From positions 1-37,365 of the forward strand of contig JACPXJ010000002.1 of assembly GCA_016196605.1 (NCBI GenBank): a stretch of 37,365 nucleotides of DNA. The letters are read 5' to 3'. Every line of letters begins with the position of its first letter. Positions within the stretch are counted from its first letter, which is position 1. The notes below the pieces were generated by a model, which was not told where the DNA came from, searched no databases, and was given only the letters and a program-made list of their open reading frames with translations. Of this stretch, positions 1 through 6,610 are shown piece after piece. A program made the position numbers and the translations under genes. The DNA comes from Candidatus Nomurabacteria bacterium (GTDB lineage: Bacteria > Patescibacteriota > Minisyncoccia > Phycocordibacterales > UBA9973).

Positions 1-21
1 GTTTCCTTAAGGATTAAGGAA

Positions 22-312
22 TTAAACGAGTTCGATTTTTTTATCTAGAGCAGTGGCTATTTTACTAATAGTGGTAAAAGATAACCCTTGTCTCCCACTT
101 TCAAGCCGCGCTATGACTGATTGCGGCATATCTGCTTTTTTAGCAAGATTCTTCTGGGTCATTTTTTTAGCCAGCCGAGCTTGTTTTATCTGATGAACCA
201 TGCTTAGTCTGGCTACCTCTTTTTCATAGCCTTCCTTGAAGCCCTTTTGCTTCATTTGCTTTTTTAACACTTCTTCAAATGTATAAAATTTGTGTCCAGC
301 TATTATTTTCAT
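22..312 (-). CDS. XRE-family antitoxin (HigA-like)
   Basis: A 96-aa protein with a C-terminal helix-turn-helix of the XRE/Cro type (roughly residues 39-93). The segment ARLAKKMTQKNLAKKADMPQ followed by SVIARLESGRQGLSFTTISKIATAL is the classic five-helix pattern. It directly follows the RelE/HigB-like toxin, and the toxin stop and antitoxin start overlap as ATGA (309-312), so the two are translationally coupled. The toxin-first order is typical of HigBA systems. Family knowledge says the antitoxin binds the toxin and represses the operon through a palindrome; such a palindrome sits upstream (664-685). The N-terminal 38 residues are charged and probably contact the toxin. The family assignment is solid; the name higA is only an analogy. 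Confidence 0.85.
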   Translation of the reverse strand: MKIIAGHKFYTFEEVLKKQMKQKGFKEGYEKEVARLSMVHQIKQARLAKKMTQKNLAKKADMPQSVIARLESGRQGLSFTTISKIATALDKKIELV

Positions 313-629
313 ATATTTTGATTAAATTGAATAAAAGATTTATAAAATTTTGATGCTGATTCTATTTCTAATTTAGGAGTCTTGTTACTTTTCTTGATAA
401 ATATTCTTATAAAGTATATTTCGGATCGATGGATGAAGAAAATTAATCTATATTTTTTGACTTTTAATTCTTTTAAGATATTAGTCAGCTGTTTTACATA
501 AACTTCTTTAAATTTCTTATTACCTAAAAGATTTATCGCCCCGAGAATTTTGTTCTGTTCTTTCACTGAAAGAGCTTCAACAAATTCGAGAACATCATCC
601 ATGATGACAACACTAAACTTGGCATCCAT
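309..629 (-). CDS. RelE/HigB-superfamily toxin (Gp49-like)
   Basis: A 106-aa basic protein lying upstream of and overlapping the XRE antitoxin by four bases. The central part, LKELKVKKYRLIFFIHRSE followed by IYFIRIFIKKSNKTP, resembles the core beta-sheet of HigB/Gp49-type mRNA interferases, which cleave ribosome-bound mRNA. Length and operon order fit. No single catalytic residue can be assigned by eye. The start ATG at 629 is preceded, six bases away, by TATAAT, so a leaderless transcript is possible; a second promoter lies further upstream inside the palindromic operator. Toxin identity rests on context plus weak motif similarity. Confidence 0.75.
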   Translation of the reverse strand: MDAKFSVVIMDDVLEFVEALSVKEQNKILGAINLLGNKKFKEVYVKQLTNILKELKVKKYRLIFFIHRSEIYFIRIFIKKSNKTPKLEIESASKFYKSFIQFNQNI

Positions 630-635
630 TACTTA

Positions 636-693
636 ATTATATTACAATCGCTCGACAAAATCGAGTATAGCAAATTTGCTATACTGTTGTCAA
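636..693 (-). promoter_or_regulatory. Toxin-antitoxin promoter with palindromic operator
   Basis: On the minus strand a near-perfect sigma70 promoter is visible: TTGACA (688-693), 18-base spacer, TATACT (664-669). A 22-bp perfect palindrome (664-685, core GTATAGCAAATTTGCTATAC) covers the spacer and the -10 box, which is the expected place for a HigA-type repressor. A second possible -10, TATAAT (636-641), stands six bases before the toxin ATG, with a small CTCGA/TCGAG hairpin between the two. Autoregulation is inferred from this arrangement. Confidence 0.7.
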
Positions 694-703
694 GCTGGGT
701 TCT

Positions 704-721
704 GTCTAGGTCTTGCTAGAC
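704..721. repeat. Short hairpin GTCTAG-N6-CTAGAC
   Basis: Perfect 6-bp inverted repeat with loop GTCTTG between fusA and the toxin-antitoxin promoter. Its core resembles the hairpin inside the HMA-UreH gene (31771-31791), which has nearly the same loop, so it is a probable member of the hairpin family scattered through this window. It may also act as a weak terminator for the convergent direction. Confidence 0.55.
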
Positions 722-724
722 GTT

Positions 725-1900
725 TTATTTCCTCCCCGCAATGATAGTCTCAGCAACGTTCTGAGGCACCATATCGTATCTAAAAAATTCCATGGTAAAT
801 GAAGCGCGGCCTTCGGTCATGGAGCGAAGTCCGGTCATGTAGCCGAACATTTCGGAAAGAGGCACGATCGCTTTGATGACTTTGTTCATACCGCGGTCTT
901 CCATGCCTTCGATCAGCGCGCGCTTGGAAGAAAGGTTGCCTGTTACGTCTCCCATGAATTTCTCGGGAGTAACGACCTCCACCTTCATCATCGGCTCGAG
1001 AATGACTGGGTTCGCTCTTTTGCACGCATCCTGCACGGCCATCGAGGCCGCGATCTTGAACGCCATTTCATTCGAGTCCACTTCGTGATAACTTCCGTCC
1101 CAAAGGTCTACCGACACGTTAACTATTTTGAATCCAGCCAAAACTCCCCGATCCAGGCCCTCCTTGAATCCTTTTTCACAAGGCGCGATATATTCCTGCG
1201 GGATGACACCTCCCTTAATAGAGTTGACGAACTCAAAACCAGGAGATCTCTTGGTATTCTTAGGCAAATATTCCAGTTCTTCTTTGGTAAGCACTTCCAT
1301 CGGCTTCACTTTGATCTTCACGTGGCCATAGTTTCCGCGTCCGCCGGACTGCTTGATGTACTTGCCTTCGGCTTCAGAACGGCCGTTGATCGTCTCACGA
1401 TATGCCACCTGTGGCTTGCCGACGTTTGCTTCCACGGTAAACTCGCGTTTCATGCGATCCACGATAATTTCAAGGTGCAGTTCACCCATGCCGGCAATAA
1501 TGGTCTCGCCGGTTTCCTGGTCAGTGCTTACTTTAAAAGTCGGATCCTCTTGAGCCAGCCTGTTCAAAGCCATGCCCATTTTTTCCTGATCCGCTTTAGT
1601 CTTTGGTTCGATGCGAAGAGATATGACCGGTTCCGGAAACACTATTCTATCCAAAATAATGGGATTTTCCTCATCACAAATAGTATCGGAAGTGATAGTA
1701 TCTTTGAGTCCGACCGCCGCCGCAATTTCTCCGGCAAAAACTTTTTTCACTTCTTCGCGGTCATTCGCATGCATTCGGAGTATTCGGCCGATGCGCTCTT
1801 TATTGCGGGTGCGCGGATTATAAATATAACTGCCAGCCGTTAAGGTTCCAGAATATACCCGGAAGAAAATAAGCTGACCGACGAATGGATCCGTGGCAAA
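725..1900 (-). CDS. fusA: Elongation factor G, C-terminal part (displaced frame)
   Basis: This reading frame carries domains II (end) to V of EF-G, the GTPase that translocates tRNA-mRNA on the ribosome. The ORF track starts it at an internal ATG (1774), but the homologous frame runs back to about 1900 with [19 protein letters not shown] and [14 protein letters not shown]. Downstream are the domain IV part ([21 protein letters not shown]) and the C-terminal domain ending [17 protein letters not shown]. The N-terminal half is in the other frame (1840-2790). At the junction about 26 residues that EF-G normally has between PSPIDI and the ATDPFVG strand are missing, and the frame moves by one. 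The essential role suggests an assembly or consensus error, unless a second fusA exists elsewhere. Confidence 0.85.
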   Translation of the reverse strand, partial: FATDPFVGQLIFFRVYSGTLTAGSYIYNPRTRNKERIGRILRMHANDREEVKKVFAGEIAAAVGLKDTITSDTICDEENPIILDRIVFPEPVISLRIEPKTKADQEKMGMALNRLAQEDPTFKVSTDQETGETIIAGMGELHLEIIVDRMKREFTVEANVGKPQVAYRETINGRSEAEGKYIKQSGGRGNYGHVKIKVKPMEVLTKEELEYLPKNTKRSPGFEFVNSIKGGVIPQEYIAPCEKGFKEGLDRGVLAGFKIVNVSVDLWDGSYHEVDSNEMAFKIAASMAVQDACKRANPVILEPMMKVEVVTPEKFMGDVTGNLSSKRALIEGMEDRGMNKVIKAIVPLSEMFGYMTGLRSMTEGRASFTMEFFRYDMVPQNVAETIIAGRK

Positions 1901-2790
1901 ACTGCCTTGATGTCGATAGGTGAAGGCAGATAGTCTATGACAGCGTCGAGAATCAGCTGCACTCCTTTATTCTTGAGAGCGCTTCCTGCGAATACTGGAA
2001 AAATCTGGTTTGCAATTACGGCTTTGCGAAGAGTCTTTTTTAATACGTCAAAACTCGGAATCATGCCTTCCAAATATTCTGTCATCATGGCATCGTCCGT
2101 CTCCACTATTTTTTCTATAAGTTCCGAATGATATTTATCTGCTTCGGCTTTGAGCTCTTCCGGAATTTCCTTTTCAATAATTTTATTGCCCATGTCCCCT
2201 TCAAAGTAGTACGCTTTCATGCAGAGGAGGTCGATCACGCCTTCAAATTTATCTTCCAGCCCGATAGGAATTTGCACGCGCACGGCTCGCTTGGAAAGTC
2301 TATCCAATATAGTCGCATAAGAATGTTCAAAAGAGGCGCCTGTTCGGTCGAGCTTGTTTATGAAACAAACTCGGGGCACTTTCGCTTCATCGGCGTAACG
2401 CCAATTGGTTTCTGATTGCGGCTCTACGCCAGCCACACCGTCAAATACGACGACCGCGCCGTCGAGCACGCGTAGGGAACGCTTTACTTCCACAGTAAAA
2501 TCAATATGTCCGGGAGTGTCAATAATATTAAAACGATGCTTCTTAGTTTTGTCGGCTGGTGCGTAGGTCGGCGTCCAAAAACAAGTCACGGCGGCGGCGG
2601 TAATAGTGATACCTCGCTCTCGCTCCTGTTCCATCCAGTCGGTCGTCGTCTCCCCCTCGTGAACTTCGCCTATTTTATGTTTGACCCCGGTATAAAAAAG
2701 CACGCGCTCGGTCGTAGTCGTCTTGCCCGCATCGATGTGCGCTATGATTCCAAAATTTCTAACTTTTTCTAAGGGATAGTCTCGTTCCAT
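1840..2790 (-). CDS. fusA: Elongation factor G, N-terminal GTPase part (frameshifted)
   Basis: N-terminal G domain of EF-G with all nucleotide-binding motifs: G1 [14 protein letters not shown], switch [14 protein letters not shown]3 DTPGHIDF, G4 NKLD and the G5 region [16 protein letters not shown]. Homology stops at [12 protein letters not shown]; the last about 19 residues of the ORF (LPRIHSSV...) are out of frame and end at a premature TAA at 1840. The gene belongs to the str group (rpsL, rpsG, fusA), although here other small genes with their own terminators stand between rpsG and fusA, and fusA has its own promoter at 2835-2863. Identification is certain; whether the break is biological is open. 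Confidence 0.9.
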   Translation of the reverse strand: MERDYPLEKVRNFGIIAHIDAGKTTTTERVLFYTGVKHKIGEVHEGETTTDWMEQERERGITITAAAVTCFWTPTYAPADKTKKHRFNIIDTPGHIDFTVEVKRSLRVLDGAVVVFDGVAGVEPQSETNWRYADEAKVPRVCFINKLDRTGASFEHSYATILDRLSKRAVRVQIPIGLEDKFEGVIDLLCMKAYYFEGDMGNKIIEKEIPEELKAEADKYHSELIEKIVETDDAMMTEYLEGMIPSFDVLKKTLRKAVIANQIFPVFAGSALKNKGVQLILDAVIDYLPSPIDIKAVLPRIHSSVSLFSSGYILEP

Positions 2791-2834
2791 AATTATTTAT
2801 TACTATTAAAAAATGCGCTTTTCGCGCTAAAAGT

Positions 2835-2863
2835 AATATATATTATTACCCCGCTTTTTGCAA
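2835..2863 (-). promoter_or_regulatory. fusA promoter
   Basis: TTGCAA (2858-2863), 17-base spacer, TATATT (2835-2840) on the minus strand, 45 bases before the fusA start. A small GCGC/GCGC hairpin followed by six T lies in the leader (about 2808-2826) and might attenuate, but its stem is only four pairs. Confidence 0.6.
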
Positions 2864-2879
2864 CAAAAGGATAGCGGGC

Positions 2880-2922
2880 AAAAAAGTAGGGCCGGGGCGA
2901 CTTGCGTCGCACCCCGATCCCT
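2880..2922 (-). terminator. Rho-independent terminator after the 153-aa gene
   Basis: On the minus strand a GC-rich stem (AGGG..CGGGG.GCGAC, loop GCAA, GTCGCCCCG..CCCT) is followed by ACTTTTTTG. It has the same GCGAC/GTCGC inner core as the terminator at 4064-4103, so the two were probably spread by duplication along with the paralogous genes. Confidence 0.75.
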
Positions 2923-2972
2923 TCAGTGAAATAAGCAAGGATCAAGTTTACAGGTAGAGGGAAGACTGAAGG

Positions 2973-3011
2973 AAACTAAAAAACCTCGCGGTTCGTTAGA
3001 TTTTTTAGTTT
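2973..3011 (-). terminator. A/T-rich hairpin just after the 153-aa gene
   Basis: Perfect 11-bp inverted repeat AAACTAAAAAA / TTTTTTAGTTT with a 17-base GC-rich loop, starting six bases beyond the stop codon. It could be a first terminator or an mRNA 3'-end stabiliser ahead of the GC-rich one at 2880-2922. Confidence 0.5.
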
Positions 3012-3016
3012 CGTGT

Positions 3017-3478
3017 TTATTTCCCAAATTTTTCTATTAGAGCATCGAAATTTTTTCCGCATTCTTCAAATTTTTCAAAAACCTCAGGACCAGTACCAAG
3101 ATTAGGGGCAACTGAATTATAAATTTCACTACCTTTGTTTGTTAATTCACTTAAAACAAACATCGCTCCTGGATTTCCCTTTGATCTTTCTGTAACATCT
3201 TTTTCAATCTGCGAATCAACCCCCGCCCCATCTTCTTGTGTTTCTGGTGAACGTTCTTTGGGCCAAGAAGTCTTCACACGGTTATACACCGCCCGAATAG
3301 ACTTCTCATAAAAAAGCGGGAAAACGTTTCCGTTTGCCTTATATACTTTTTCTTTATTAAGCTCCCACTCTTTCTGGCTTTTACTTGATTCCATTAAAGC
3401 AACTACGCCTTCTTCTCTTGTTAAGAGAGATCCGCCTTCTTGTTTTTTAGATGAAGGTGGAAAGATTTTCTCAAACAT
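3017..3478 (-). CDS. Hypothetical protein, paralogue of the 73-aa protein at 4429
   Basis: A 153-aa soluble, charged protein of unknown function. Residues about 20-65 (LTREEGVVALMESSKSQKEW to NGNVFPLFYEK) align with the whole core of the 73-aa protein encoded 1 kb away (KTRDGVIALIESSQSRREL to NGGTFPPFWKE). The shared pattern is a helix VALMESS.S..EW followed by an ANG..FP.F(Y/W) motif. The remaining C-terminal 90 residues are specific to this copy. It has a near-consensus promoter (3511-3539) and its own terminators, so it is an independent unit inside the ribosomal str region. I do not recognise a characterised function. Confidence 0.7.
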   Translation of the reverse strand: MFEKIFPPSSKKQEGGSLLTREEGVVALMESSKSQKEWELNKEKVYKANGNVFPLFYEKSIRAVYNRVKTSWPKERSPETQEDGAGVDSQIEKDVTERSKGNPGAMFVLSELTNKGSEIYNSVAPNLGTGPEVFEKFEECGKNFDALIEKFGK

Positions 3479-3510
3479 AATTTTATTAGTTATTTACGAA
3501 TAATACTCAA

Positions 3511-3539
3511 ATTATACCCCCCCCGACGTACCATGTCAA
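3511..3539 (-). promoter_or_regulatory. Consensus sigma70 promoter of the 153-aa gene
   Basis: TTGACA (3534-3539), exactly 17 bases, TATAAT (3511-3516). The spacer contains a run of eight G on the transcribed-sense strand (C8 at 3517-3524), so slippage of this homopolymer would change spacer length and promoter strength. Confidence 0.75.
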
Positions 3540-3583
3540 ACTAGAAGGTGCAAAACACGTCAAATGGTAAAATAGAACATATA

Positions 3584-3597
3584 TGCGCGATAGCGTA
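3584..3597. promoter_or_regulatory. Degenerate copy of the TACGCTATAGCGTA palindrome
   Basis: TGCGCGATAGCGTA with flanks (CATATAT before, AATATGT after) nearly the same as at the perfect site 4021-4034. It lies between the Cas2-like gene and the promoter of the 153-aa gene. Operator function is inferred only. Confidence 0.4.
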
Positions 3598-3615
3598 AAT
3601 ATGTAAAAGGAAATT

Positions 3616-3993
3616 TTACTTAAATACACTTTCCTTCCCTGTATAAGCTTTTGCTAGTTTGAATGTCTTTAAATGGTCCTGTAAGCCAATTTCTTTGACA
3701 TAATCAAGAAATTCTTTCGGGAGAGGAGATGGACCAACCCAGACGCTTCTTTGGATCATTATATAATCAAAGTTTTTTAACTGGCGACGAAACCAATCTC
3801 TTTCTTTTTTCTTTTCTTCAACTACGTCATACATCAAAATCAGATTTTTCGGAGAATCTTTTATAAACGGTGAGCAAAAAGCTGTATGGTAAAAATTTCG
3901 CTTCCTGTTCTTCTTCTTTACGCGCCTTCGATGACTGTCTCCAAAAACTGGCAGACCAAAAGCATTTACCCGCATCCCTTTGTAATAAGCCAT
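3616..3993 (-). CDS. Solitary Cas2-like / PaaX C-terminal-domain-like protein
   Basis: A 125-aa protein with a basic N-terminus (SHRRRVKKKNRKRN) followed by a ferredoxin-like fold of the Cas2/PaaX-C kind: strand LILMYDVVEEKKKERDWFRR, helix, strand YIMIQRSVWVGPSPLPKEFL, then HLKTFKLAK. The strand MYDVVE carries the aspartate seen in Cas2 nucleases. No cas1, other cas gene or repeat array is visible in the window, so a CRISPR role is unlikely; a toxin-like nuclease (VapD relative) or a regulator is more plausible. The ATG lies six bases after TATAAT and there is no Shine-Dalgarno, so the mRNA is probably leaderless. A perfect palindrome overlaps the -35 box. Confidence 0.7.
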   Translation of the reverse strand: MAYYKGMRVNAFGLPVFGDSHRRRVKKKNRKRNFYHTAFCSPFIKDSPKNLILMYDVVEEKKKERDWFRRQLKNFDYIMIQRSVWVGPSPLPKEFLDYVKEIGLQDHLKTFKLAKAYTGKESVFK

Positions 3994-3999
3994 CAGTTA

Positions 4000-4034
4000 A
4001 TTATACACCGAGCGCATATATACGCTATAGCGTA
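4000..4034 (-). promoter_or_regulatory. Promoter and palindromic operator of the Cas2-like gene
   Basis: TATAAT (4000-4005) ends six bases before the ATG, and TAGCGT (4022-4027) sits 16 bases upstream as a -35 box. The -35 is embedded in the 14-bp perfect palindrome TACGCTATAGCGTA (4021-4034). The same core recurs at 3584-3597 (degenerate) and 32080-32092. Confidence 0.6.
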
Positions 4035-4063
4035 AATGTGCATACTGAAGAATAAGTTATAGA

Positions 4064-4103
4064 CAAAAAGCAGGGCTAGCGCGACCTCGGTCGCACTAGC
4101 CCT
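4064..4103 (-). terminator. Rho-independent terminator after the 44-aa gene
   Basis: Minus-strand stem AGGGCTAG-T-GCGAC, loop CGAG, GTCGC-G-CTAGCCCT (one internal mismatch), followed by GCTTTTTGTC. Strong intrinsic terminator. Confidence 0.8.
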
Positions 4104-4114
4104 CTCTTGATGAC

Positions 4115-4249
4115 TCACAATCCATCTCGCGCATCTGCCACAGAGATCACCAACTTGGCTGCCCTCCGGATCTGTGCACGTTGAACTTTCTTCGACACAG
4201 CTACAAGCCGTTGTCTGCGAAGAATTTTCTCCTTGCTCGGATGTTTCAT
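4115..4249 (-). CDS. Small basic protein, 44 aa
   Basis: The ORF track gives 64 aa, but a strong ribosome binding site AAGGAGG sits five bases before the internal ATG at 4249, giving a 44-aa highly basic peptide (MKHPSKEKILRRQRLVAVSK...). It contains many Arg/Lys residues in a helical pattern and ends ISVADARDGL. It lies in the str region between two intrinsic terminators. It could be an RNA-binding or ribosome-associated peptide, but I recognise no family. Confidence 0.55.
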   Translation of the reverse strand: MKHPSKEKILRRQRLVAVSKKVQRAQIRRAAKLVISVADARDGL

Positions 4250-4300
4250 TTTTACCTCCTTCCTTTTTTGATAGTTAAGAACAAGTCCACTCCCTCTAAA

Positions 4301-4326
4301 CAAAAACACCGCCTAGAGGGCTGGTG
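4301..4326 (-). terminator. Rho-independent terminator after the 73-aa gene
   Basis: On the minus strand CACC-A-GCC, loop CTCTA, GGC-GGTG, then TTTTTGTTT. It also overlaps an alternative hairpin CCCTCTA/TAGAGGG (4292-4298 with 4314-4320). About 100 bases between this and the 73-aa stop contain nothing else I can name. Confidence 0.7.
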
Positions 4327-4428
4327 TTCGAGTTGTAAGTTTGTTTTTGAGATTTTTACAGCACAAATATCAGCCTTCTAGAAATAGTGAGGCTGAGGAG
4401 GAGGGCTCCGAAATTAGATTGTTTTTTA

Positions 4429-4650
4429 TTATTGTACATTTGTGCGAAAAGACTTGAACTTCTCATCTAAATATTCTTTAAAACTAGCTTCTTTCCAAAA
4501 AGGTGGAAAGGTGCCGCCATTTGCTTCTATCACTTTCTCGATACCTTGAGACAGTTCTCTCCTGCTTTGGCTTGATTCTATCAAGGCAATCACACCATCT
4601 CTTGTCTTTAATTTATCTGTTTCTACTGATGTAGAAATTCTTTCCAACAT
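4429..4650 (-). CDS. Hypothetical protein, 73 aa, paralogue of the 153-aa protein
   Basis: A short soluble protein almost entirely made of the domain shared with the 153-aa protein at 3017: TRDGVIALIESSQSRRELSQ, then IEANGGTFPPFWKEASFKEY. Function unknown. It begins 24 bases after rpsG, and a promoter (TTGCGT-N17-TATAAT) lies across the rpsG end with the -10 box exactly six bases before the ATG, so it is probably a separate leaderless transcript as well as reachable by read-through from rpsG. It has its own terminator (4301-4326). The repeated presence of this domain in one ribosomal locus points to local duplication. Confidence 0.7.
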   Translation of the reverse strand: MLERISTSVETDKLKTRDGVIALIESSQSRRELSQGIEKVIEANGGTFPPFWKEASFKEYLDEKFKSFRTNVQ

Positions 4651-4656
4651 CTGTTC

Positions 4657-4685
4657 ATTATACTCCTTAGGAGATTACCACGCAA
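4657..4685 (-). promoter_or_regulatory. Promoter of the 73-aa gene, leaderless type
   Basis: TTGCGT (4680-4685), 17 bases, TATAAT (4657-4662), six bases, ATG. The -35 box is inside the last codons of rpsG. Confidence 0.6.
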
Positions 4686-5145
4686 AATGCGCAAAAGCCT
4701 TGTTGGCTTCGGCCATCTTGTGGGTGTCTTCTTTCTTTTTGATTGCCGAACCCTCATTCTTTGAAGCTGCAATCAATTCATCGGCGAGCTTGATGTGCAT
4801 AGGCTTTCCCTTTCCACCCCTAGCAGCGTCGCGAATCCAGCGCATAGCGAGAGCCGTCTTTCTTTCTGCCCGGACTTCGATAGGTATCTGATAGTTGGCG
4901 CCGCCAATACGCTTGGAACGCACTTCGGTCGAAGGGCCGGCATTTTTCATCGCCAAATCAAAAATCTCCAGCGGATTTGGATTGCCGGTTTTTTCCTTGA
5001 TTACATCAAAAGCGGCATACATCACCTTGCGAGCGGTCTCCTTTTTGCCAGACCACATAATGTAGTTGATGAATTTCTCTAATTTTTGAGAATTATATAT
5101 AAAATCCGCGGCAACAATATTTTTATTTTTAACTTTTCTTCGCAT
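4675..5145 (-). CDS. rpsG: 30S ribosomal protein uS7
   Basis: A 156-aa protein of normal bacterial length. It nucleates assembly of the 30S head by binding 16S rRNA. Recognised by MRRKVKNKNIVAADFIYNSQ, FINYIMWSGKKETARKVMY, GGANYQIPIEVRAERKTALA, MRWIRDAARGGKGKPMHIKL and the C-terminal EDTHKMAEANKAFAHFAW. It follows rpsL by 49 bases in the usual str order. The gap to rpsL is filled with a heptamer repeat. Confidence 0.97.
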   Translation of the reverse strand: MRRKVKNKNIVAADFIYNSQKLEKFINYIMWSGKKETARKVMYAAFDVIKEKTGNPNPLEIFDLAMKNAGPSTEVRSKRIGGANYQIPIEVRAERKTALAMRWIRDAARGGKGKPMHIKLADELIAASKNEGSAIKKKEDTHKMAEANKAFAHFAW

Positions 5146-5165
5146 AGTTTTGTTTAAATTTATTT

Positions 5166-5199
5166 GCTAGTGCCTAGCGCCTAAAGCCTAATGCCTATT
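5166..5199. repeat. Tandem heptamer repeat (GCCTANN) between rpsL and rpsG
   Basis: Units GCCTAGC, GCCTAAA, GCCTAAT, GCCTATT (5172-5199), preceded by a shortened GCTAGT. The last unit contains the TAG stop codon of rpsL, so the array begins inside the coding region. No function is visible; it looks like a low-complexity intergenic expansion. Confidence 0.75.
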
Positions 5200-5617
5200 T
5201 CTTGACTTCCTTTGGTTTCTTATTACCGTACATCGATCTGCCCTGTCGTCTCTTTTCGACTCCCTGCGTATCTAGAACTCCGCGAACGATATGGTATCGG
5301 ACTCCAATCAAGTCCTTCACGCGTCCTCCGCGAATCATAACCACAGAGTGCTCCTGCAGATTGTGTCCTTCCCCTGGAATATACGCAGTAACTTCCATAC
5401 CGTTGGTGAGACGCACACGAGCAATCTTTCGTAGAGCCGAGTTTGGTTTCTTCGGAGTTGTAGTCGTAACTTTAGTGCAAACTCCCCGCTTGAAAGGTGA
5501 AGAGAAAAATATCGGTCGGTTCTTTAAAACATTAAAACCGCGCGTCAAAGCCACCGTCTTGTCTTTCGGATGCGATTTAACTCTCGGTTTCTTGATTAAT
5601 TGATTGATTGTCGGCAT
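5195..5617 (-). CDS. rpsL: 30S ribosomal protein uS12
   Basis: A 140-aa decoding-centre protein. Diagnostic blocks are [52 protein letters not shown], and [20 protein letters not shown]. The lysine in TPKKPNSA is the classic streptomycin-sensitivity position. Compared with the 124-residue E. coli protein there is an N-terminal insertion of roughly 15 residues ([18 protein letters not shown] region), seen in several bacterial phyla. It heads the str group and has a promoter at 5653-5681. Confidence 0.97.
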   Translation of the reverse strand: MPTINQLIKKPRVKSHPKDKTVALTRGFNVLKNRPIFFSSPFKRGVCTKVTTTTPKKPNSALRKIARVRLTNGMEVTAYIPGEGHNLQEHSVVMIRGGRVKDLIGVRYHIVRGVLDTQGVEKRRQGRSMYGNKKPKEVKK

Positions 5618-5652
5618 ATGGAAACAAAATAGCCCGTTAGGACTATGTGGAT

Positions 5653-5681
5653 AATATACTATTTGGCAAGCTAAAATGCAA
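5653..5681 (-). promoter_or_regulatory. str promoter upstream of rpsL
   Basis: TTGCAT (5676-5681), 17 bases, TATATT (5653-5658) on the minus strand, overlapping the last codons of the M50 protease gene. Confidence 0.55.
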
Positions 5682-6291
5682 GACCGGTAAAAAGACTGAA
5701 GAGGAACGCCAGTACCGGTATTAGATACTTAGAAAAGAGGACGATAAAGACAAGAAGCAATATCAGCGAATATCGCTCGTAATTGATGATGAAATTAAAG
5801 GCGGATTCAGGCAAGAAAGAGAAAAGTATCTTCGAGCCGTCGAGCGGCGGAATCGGAACAAGGTTGAATGTCGCCAAAGCCAGATTTACCACAACGATAA
5901 TAGAAGTTATGAAATAAAAACCGGCGGGCAAAGACGCATCGGAAGTAAAGCGAATGATTAGCCCGAATATAATCGCGATGGCAAAATTCGAAAGAACCCC
6001 CGCCGAAGCGACAGCCAGACTCCCCCATTTTCTATTGCTCAAATTGTCCGGATTATAAGGCACTGGCTTGGCCCAGCCGAATAAAAATGGGGAATGAGAC
6101 AAAACTAAAAGTACCGGCAGAAGCACGGATCCGAAAAAATCTAGATGCTTGATAGGATTTAAAGTGAGCCTCCCCTCGTTCCGCGCGGTATTGTCGCCAA
6201 AATATTCGGCCATAAAACCATGCGCCACTTCGTGAATAACGATCGACATAACTAATACAGCTATATAAAAAATGGCATTCGTTGCATCCAT
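5671..6291 (-). CDS. Site-2 protease family (M50) membrane metalloprotease
   Basis: A polytopic membrane protein with the zinc motif HEVAHG in the first transmembrane region and the second metal-ligand motif [13 protein letters not shown] near the C-terminal part, as in M50B intramembrane proteases. [20 protein letters not shown] between them is typical of the short RseP-like branch without PDZ domain. I chose the ATG at 6291 (206 aa) rather than 6357 (228 aa): the longer form would overlap the divergent rpmB by 38 bases and add a non-homologous tail. Substrate unknown; such proteins cleave membrane-anchored regulators or signal peptides. Confidence 0.88.
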   Translation of the reverse strand: MDATNAIFYIAVLVMSIVIHEVAHGFMAEYFGDNTARNEGRLTLNPIKHLDFFGSVLLPVLLVLSHSPFLFGWAKPVPYNPDNLSNRKWGSLAVASAGVLSNFAIAIIFGLIIRFTSDASLPAGFYFITSIIVVVNLALATFNLVPIPPLDGSKILFSFLPESAFNFIINYERYSLILLLVFIVLFSKYLIPVLAFLFSLFTGLAF

Positions 6292-6319
6292 GCAAACTTT
6301 ATGATACCATAAATCCGCA

Positions 6320-6568
6320 ATGAAAATATGCGCCATAACTAAAAAAGGTTCGATCATGGGAGGCGGTTACTCCAACAGAACCCGCGCCACCAAATTCAAC
6401 CCGACCGGCAAAGTCCGCAAATACCTCAATCTTCAAAAGAAGAGAGTTTTTATTCCTGAACTAAATAAATCCATCAGCATCAAAGTCTCCACTAAAGGCA
6501 TGCGCACAATGAAAAAAAACGGCGCTTACGCCACTCTCCTAAAAGCCGGATTAGTACAAGCTAGATAA
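6320..6568 (+). CDS. rpmB: 50S ribosomal protein bL28
   Basis: An 82-aa basic protein. The start MKICAITKKGSIMGGGYSNR corresponds to the bL28 N-terminus (C..TGK...G...SH), and the middle has the usual RVFIPELNKSISIKVSTKGM and MRTMKKNGAYATLLKAGL. Compared with classical bL28 the zinc-type cysteine pairs are absent except the first Cys. It is transcribed away from the M50 gene and ends at a strong bidirectional terminator shared with the helicase gene. No clear Shine-Dalgarno precedes the ATG. Confidence 0.88.
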   Translation: MKICAITKKGSIMGGGYSNRTRATKFNPTGKVRKYLNLQKKRVFIPELNKSISIKVSTKGMRTMKKNGAYATLLKAGLVQAR

Positions 6569-6574
6569 CTCAAA

Positions 6575-6607
6575 CAAAAAAACCCCGCGAGAAACGGGGT
6601 TTTTTTG
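6575..6607. terminator. Bidirectional rho-independent terminator rpmB / helicase
   Basis: AAAAAACCCCG, loop CGAGAAA, CGGGGTTTTTTT: T runs on both strands, lying between the converging rpmB and DEAD-box genes. Confidence 0.92.
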
Positions 6608-6610
6608 TTT

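Noticed and set aside
1085-1843. 252-aa plus-strand ORF
   Set aside because: Antisense to the EF-G C-terminal half; no family features.
1880-1920. Programmed frameshifting in fusA at the TTTT run
   Set aside because: A frameshift alone cannot explain it because about 26 conserved residues are also missing at the same point.
3616-3993. Part of a CRISPR-Cas system
   Set aside because: No repeat array, cas1 or effector gene is visible anywhere in the 37 kb.
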